A stretch of 17,463 nt of DNA from DATAPE01 sp036265345. GTDB taxonomy: Bacteria; Actinomycetota; CADDZG01; WHSQ01. The first letter of the stretch is position 1; the number at the start of each line of letters is the position of its first letter. A program made the translations under genes and the position numbers. Location: NCBI GenBank assembly GCA_036265345.1, contig DATAPE010000243.1, positions 1 through 17,463 on the forward strand, written 5' to 3'. A model generated the notes under the pieces. It made no database searches, had not been told where the DNA came from, and worked only from the letters and a program-made list of their open reading frames with translations. This document shows, in pieces, positions 14,221 to 17,463 of this stretch.

Positions 14221-15059
14221 CGGATCTGCTCTCCGACGGTCTCGATGTAGACGTCTTCCAGCGTGGGCTTGCGCGCCTTGACTCCGTAGATCGACCTGCC
14301 GTCGGAAACAAGCCGGGCCACCAGCTCGGGCACTTGATCGCGGTCCGCCTCGGGAAAGATCTCGATCCCGGTGTCGGTCTCGATCTCGACGCCGCGTTGG
14401 GCCACCATGTCAGCGGGAGTGCCCTCGGCGACGATGCGGCCGCTCGAGATGATGATGACCCGGTCGCACACGAGCTCGACCTCGCTGAGGAGGTGGGAGT
14501 TGAGGATGACGCTGATCCCGCGGGCCTTGACCTCCTCCAGGATCACGCGCACCGCCCTCCGCCCGGCGGGGTCGAGGGCGCTGGTGGGCTCATCCAGGAC
14601 GAGGAGCCGGGGCGATCCAACCAGAGCTTGAGCGATGCCGAGGCGCTGCTGCATGCCTTTGGACATGGCGTCGACGCGGCGTCCGCCCACGTCGCCCAGG
14701 CCCACCAGAGTCAGGAGCTCATGGCGCTCCTTGCCCCCGCCGTCCGAGCCGGCGAGAGCTTGGTGCAGCTCCAGCACTTCGGTGCCTTCGAGCCACGGGG
14801 GGAACCGGAACAACTCGGCGAGATAGCCGATCGCGGCGCGGGCCTCGAACGATCCGGCGGGGAATCCGCATACCTGCACACTCCCGGAGGTCGCCCGCAC
14901 TAACCCACAACCGATCTTCACCAACGTCGACTTGCCGGCTCCGTTCGGCCCCAGTAGTCCCAGGAGCTCGCCTTCTCCGATCTGCAGGGTTACTCCGTCG
15001 AGCGCCGTGGTCTTGCCGTACCGTTTCACGACGTTATCGGTAGAAAATGCCGCCGTCAT
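14217..15059 (-). CDS. ABC transporter ATP-binding protein
   Basis: A 280-residue cytoplasmic ATPase that powers the adjacent ABC-2 permease. Walker A is GPNGAGKST (37-45, K43), the signature is a variant MSKGMQQR (about 132-139, replacing LSGGQ), Walker B is LLVLDEP (152-158, E157 catalytic), the D-loop is SALDP and the switch histidine is H189 in NSHLLSE. About 70 residues follow the core, ending TLEDVYIETVG, typical of CcmA/NatA/NosF-like exporter ATPases. The ATG at 15059 has no Shine-Dalgarno site but follows TAGGGT by 7 nt, suggesting leaderless transcription. It diverges from the M20-like operon across a 92-bp gap. Confidence 0.94.
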   Translation of the reverse strand: MTAAFSTDNVVKRYGKTTALDGVTLQIGEGELLGLLGPNGAGKSTLVKIGCGLVRATSGSVQVCGFPAGSFEARAAIGYLAELFRFPPWLEGTEVLELHQALAGSDGGGKERHELLTLVGLGDVGGRRVDAMSKGMQQRLGIAQALVGSPRLLVLDEPTSALDPAGRRAVRVILEEVKARGISVILNSHLLSEVELVCDRVIIISSGRIVAEGTPADMVAQRGVEIETDTGIEIFPEADRDQVPELVARLVSDGRSIYGVKARKPTLEDVYIETVGEQIR

Positions 15060-15066
15060 GCGTTGG

Positions 15067-15072
15067 ACCCTA
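15067..15072 (-). promoter_or_regulatory. -10 element for leaderless ABC exporter transcript
   Basis: On the minus strand TAGGGT fits TANNNT and ends 7 nt before the ATG at 15059. No ribosome site is visible between them. Confidence 0.4.
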
Positions 15073-15139
15073 CCGAGGAATGTATGGCCGGCTGCGGGTA
15101 TCGGATGGAGCTTGTGTGAAGGTCACAGCTGTCTGAGTT

Positions 15140-15145
15140 GATAAT
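15140..15145 (+). promoter_or_regulatory. -10 element for leaderless M20 operon transcript
   Basis: GATAAT matches five of six bases of the -10 consensus and ends 6 nt before the GTG at 15152. There is no Shine-Dalgarno site before the GTG. Confidence 0.5.
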
Positions 15146-15151
15146 GCAGCC

Positions 15152-16564
15152 GTGGGAAACAACGCGGCGGCGCCCTCTGAGCTGCTGAGCCGCGTGTGGG
15201 ACCAGATCGATTCCGATTTCGACTCCCACTTCGAGCGCATCCGGTCGTACCTGCGCCAGCCTTCCGTATCGGGAACCTCTGAGGGGATCGAGGCCACCGC
15301 CGCCGCGACCGCGGGGCTGATCGAGCTCGCCGGCGGAGAGGCCGATGTGATCGAGACGCAAGGGCACCCCGTCGTCGTCGGACAGGTCCGAGGAGACGGA
15401 CCCCGGCTGCTTCGATACGGCATGTACGACGTTCAACCCGCGGACGAGCCCGGTTGGACCTTTCCGCCCTTCGGGGCCGAGGTGACCGACCTTCCCGGCG
15501 TCGGCCGCGTGGTGGTGGCGCGTGGAGCGGCCAATTCCAAGGGCTCGCTGTCCGCCTTCTTCCTTGCGTTGTCTTCGTTCGGGAAGGTTGCGACGCCGCC
15601 TGCGGATCTTCGTTTCATCGTGGAAGGCGAAGAGGAGCTGGGGAGCGTTCACCTGCAGTCCGTCCTCGAGGACAATGCCAGCCGTCTCGCGGCCGACGCC
15701 GCGTTCGATCTCGATCTGATGGCCGACACGTCGGGCACCCCCGAGATCTTCCTGGGGTGCAAGGGGATCTTGTCCCTGGCGCTGACGTGTCGCGGCGGCG
15801 ACTGGGGCGGGCCTACCGAAAGGGCTCTCCATTCCAGCGAAGGCGTCAACATCGCGTCACCGGCGTGGTCGCTCGTCCGGGGGCTGAACGCTCTCGTGCA
15901 GGCGGACGAGACCCCTGCCTTCGCGGGCCTCGAGGAGATGCAGGTTCCGCCCGAGGACGAGCCCTTCATCGCCGAGCTCGCGGCGCACCTCGACCCAGCG
16001 GCGTATCTCGCCGAAGCAGGAGCGCTTCGTTACAAGGCCACGGCGGAGCCGGCGGCGATAGTGCGCCGCTTGTTGTACGGCGCTGCGATCAATGTGAATG
16101 GGATCGCGACCGGCTACCCCGCGGGGGGAAAGACCATCATCCCGGACCAGGCCACGGCGATCGTCGATATCAGGATGCCCTACGGCGCCGACTTCGAAGA
16201 GGTGGCTCGCGCTGCTCAGGATGCAGTGCATGCGGTCGCCCCCGAGGTAGAAGTGGAAGTCACAGACGTCTGCCCCCCCTCACGGGCCGATCCCACTTCT
16301 CCTGTTGCCCGGGCGATGATCTCATCCCATACAGACATAGGCCGCCCTGCTCGCGTGTGGCCGTCGGCTCCGTGGTGGGCGCCCTACCACCTGTTCGAGC
16401 AAGTCGTAGGGATCCCATTTGCGATCGGCGGAGCCGGCCATTGCGCGCGGGCGCATGCAACAGATGAATATGCGTCGGTGGATGGCCTGCACGAGCACAT
16501 GCGTCAGTCGGCCGCCTTCCTCGTTCGATTCGCAGAGCAGGACGGAGTTTCAGTTGTGGGGTAG
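15152..16564 (+). CDS. M20-family peptidase-like protein with altered metal ligands
   Basis: A 470-residue protein with the full M20 di-zinc amidohydrolase layout: catalytic domain, lid/dimerisation domain about 200-330, catalytic domain again. Conserved parts include DVQP (D93), the glutamate cluster EGEEELGS (about 158-165), D192 in MADTSGTPE, the lid histidine H227 in ALHSSEG and the C-terminal AHATDEY (H435). Two canonical ligand sites are changed: the usual YGHYDVQP reads YGMYDVQP (M91), and the usual RGxxDDKG reads RGAANSKG, so the bridging aspartate is asparagine (N128) and the next is serine. The enzyme may bind one metal, use different chemistry or be non-catalytic. The GTG start follows GATAAT by 6 nt (leaderless). 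The stop overlaps the creatininase-like gene by 11 nt. No signal peptide is seen. Confidence 0.88.
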   Translation: MGNNAAAPSELLSRVWDQIDSDFDSHFERIRSYLRQPSVSGTSEGIEATAAATAGLIELAGGEADVIETQGHPVVVGQVRGDGPRLLRYGMYDVQPADEPGWTFPPFGAEVTDLPGVGRVVVARGAANSKGSLSAFFLALSSFGKVATPPADLRFIVEGEEELGSVHLQSVLEDNASRLAADAAFDLDLMADTSGTPEIFLGCKGILSLALTCRGGDWGGPTERALHSSEGVNIASPAWSLVRGLNALVQADETPAFAGLEEMQVPPEDEPFIAELAAHLDPAAYLAEAGALRYKATAEPAAIVRRLLYGAAINVNGIATGYPAGGKTIIPDQATAIVDIRMPYGADFEEVARAAQDAVHAVAPEVEVEVTDVCPPSRADPTSPVARAMISSHTDIGRPARVWPSAPWWAPYHLFEQVVGIPFAIGGAGHCARAHATDEYASVDGLHEHMRQSAAFLVRFAEQDGVSVVG

Positions 16565-17363
16565 ACCGCTCGACTACGGAAAGCTCAGCTGGCCCGAGGT
16601 CAAGCGCGCCGCTAACGAGGGCCGGGTCCCCATCGTCCCGATCGGCACGCTGGAAGATCACGGCCCCCATCTGCCGATCGACACCGACGTGACCCTGGTC
16701 GAGGCCATCTGTAGGGGAGCCGCCGACGAACTAGCCGACTCCACTGTGGTCCTGCCCGCTATCGTGCACGGTTACTCGCCCCACCACATGGACTTTCCGG
16801 GAACCGTAACGATCGGGTGGGACACCTTCTGTCGCTATTGCACCGATGTTGCGTTATCCCTCGTTCGCCACGGTTTCGATCGGATCCTGCTGGTCAACGG
16901 ACACGGCTCGAACCAGAACCTAGTGGAGATGGCCGCCCGCCTGACGATGGTCGAGGAGCCGCGCGCCCTCGTGGCCGCCGCCTTCTATCTGTCCGGTCCC
17001 CGCAGTCAAAGGGTCATCGCAGAGGTACGGGAGTCAGAACGCGGCGGGATGGGGCATGCTTGTGAATTGGAAACCTCCATGTACCTGCACCTCCAACCCG
17101 GATCCGTGGACATGAGCCTTGCAGTGGACGAGAAGACCTACCCTGTAACCGAACACATGTGGATGGATTGGTCTGACGGTCCACTGAAGTTGATGCCTTG
17201 GTGGTCCTCGTTCTCACGTTCGGGGGTGCAGGGAGACCCCACCAAGGCAACCGCAGATAAGGGCAAGGCTTTGTTCGAGGCGGCAGTAGCTGAAGTCGTC
17301 GCTTTCGTTTCGGAGTTGCGTCAGACTTCACTTCCTCGACGGGAGGATCACCATGGCGATTAA
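16554..17363 (+). CDS. Creatininase/MftE-family metal-dependent amidohydrolase
   Basis: A 269-residue cytoplasmic hydrolase. The start is a TTG at 16554 preceded by CGGAG with a 6-nt spacer; it overlaps the M20 stop by 11 nt. The longer reading from 16419 would put an unrelated 45-residue head inside the M20 gene. Creatininase family features are complete: PIGTLEDHGPHLPIDTD (E34, H36, D45), HGYSPHHMDFPGT, NGHGSNQ (H117) and GHACELETS (E171, E173). Members cleave cyclic or linear amides such as creatinine, FAPy-type rings or, in MftE, a peptide tail. The exact substrate is unknown. Overlaps on both sides show it belongs to one operon with the M20-like and S66-like genes, suggesting consecutive steps on one amide substrate. 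No mycofactocin genes are seen. Confidence 0.9.
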   Translation: MWGRPLDYGKLSWPEVKRAANEGRVPIVPIGTLEDHGPHLPIDTDVTLVEAICRGAADELADSTVVLPAIVHGYSPHHMDFPGTVTIGWDTFCRYCTDVALSLVRHGFDRILLVNGHGSNQNLVEMAARLTMVEEPRALVAAAFYLSGPRSQRVIAEVRESERGGMGHACELETSMYLHLQPGSVDMSLAVDEKTYPVTEHMWMDWSDGPLKLMPWWSSFSRSGVQGDPTKATADKGKALFEAAVAEVVAFVSELRQTSLPRREDHHGD

Positions 17364-17463
17364 GGGCCCACCTTTGCAATCCGGCGGGACGATCGGGGTG
17401 CCGGCGCCTGCAACCCCGTACACCAACCGCTCCGATGTATTGCGCGGGGTGGAGTGGTGGGAA
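17353..17463 (+). CDS. S66 LD-carboxypeptidase-like protein, 5' fragment
   Basis: The first 37 codons of a gene cut by the window edge. The ATG at 17353 has GGGAGG with a 6-nt spacer and overlaps the creatininase stop by 11 nt. The segment PPLQSGGTIGVPAPATP, followed by LRGVEWWE, matches the conserved N-terminus of S66 peptidases (LdcA, MccF), where PxLxxGDxIGxxAPSSP leads into an RGxxxLE helix. S66 enzymes remove a C-terminal D-amino acid from murein tetrapeptides or cleave peptide-nucleotide amides. The catalytic serine, glutamate and histidine would lie beyond the window, so activity cannot be judged. Confidence 0.72.
   Translation, partial: MAIKGPPLQSGGTIGVPAPATPYTNRSDVLRGVEWWE

Noticed and set aside
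15454..16467. Plus-strand 337-residue frame inside the M20-like gene
   Set aside because: Arg/Gly-rich shadow without motifs.
16554..17363. mftE of a mycofactocin cluster
   Set aside because: No mftA, mftB or mftC genes are nearby, and the neighbours are M20- and S66-like hydrolases.

Overview
The window looks like chromosome of a high-GC actinobacterium (Actinomycetota), probably a soil or uncultured lineage. The basis is GC-rich codon use, starts that are either leaderless or preceded by AGGAGG-type sites, Sec-exported RTX-repeat protein, and the mix of families (TrpB2-type tryptophan synthase beta, PIG-V-like mannosyltransferase, metallo-beta-lactamase/rhodanese fusion, PhoP/TcrA-like regulator, membrane-anchored HtrA). 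No rRNA, tRNA, transposase, phage gene or CRISPR array was seen.

Layout. 138-1802 (-) is a secreted 18-cysteine protein with a clear promoter. It is divergent from a stand-alone trpB2 (2168-3556, +). 3660-6426 (+) is a tightly overlapping operon: amidase-signature hydrolase, polytopic mannosyltransferase-like protein, membrane-anchored protein of unknown function. A 391-bp gap with an AT-rich nested palindrome precedes a Sec-exported RTX-repeat protein (6818-7705, +). Three small minus-strand genes follow (7853-9130): a secreted six-cysteine protein, an unknown 101-residue protein, and a compact eight-cysteine zinc-finger-like protein. The last is divergent from a metallo-beta-lactamase/rhodanese persulfide-type enzyme (9282-10679, +). 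On the minus strand come an HtrA protease (10707-11867) and, upstream of it, an OmpR-family response regulator (12140-12835) with no adjacent histidine kinase; their intergenic region is full of repeats. A possible small ORF (13046-13324, +) and an ABC-2 exporter pair (13354-15059, -) follow. The right end (15152-17463, +) is an overlapping operon of three amide-bond hydrolase families: M20-like, creatininase-like and the start of an S66 LD-carboxypeptidase-like gene.

How parts may work together. The regulator/HtrA pair recalls the mycobacterial mprA-pepD envelope-stress locus, but without the kinase. The M20/creatininase/S66 set looks like one catabolic or peptide-processing pathway; its M20 member has lost two expected metal ligands. 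Five genes start 6-7 nt after a -10-like hexamer (leaderless), whereas most exported and small proteins have strong Shine-Dalgarno sites, so two initiation modes coexist and help fix the starts. I did not find an obviously new defence or mobile system; the best novelty candidates are the altered M20 operon, the repeat-rich regulator/HtrA region and the compact cysteine-rich protein beside the sulfur enzyme.
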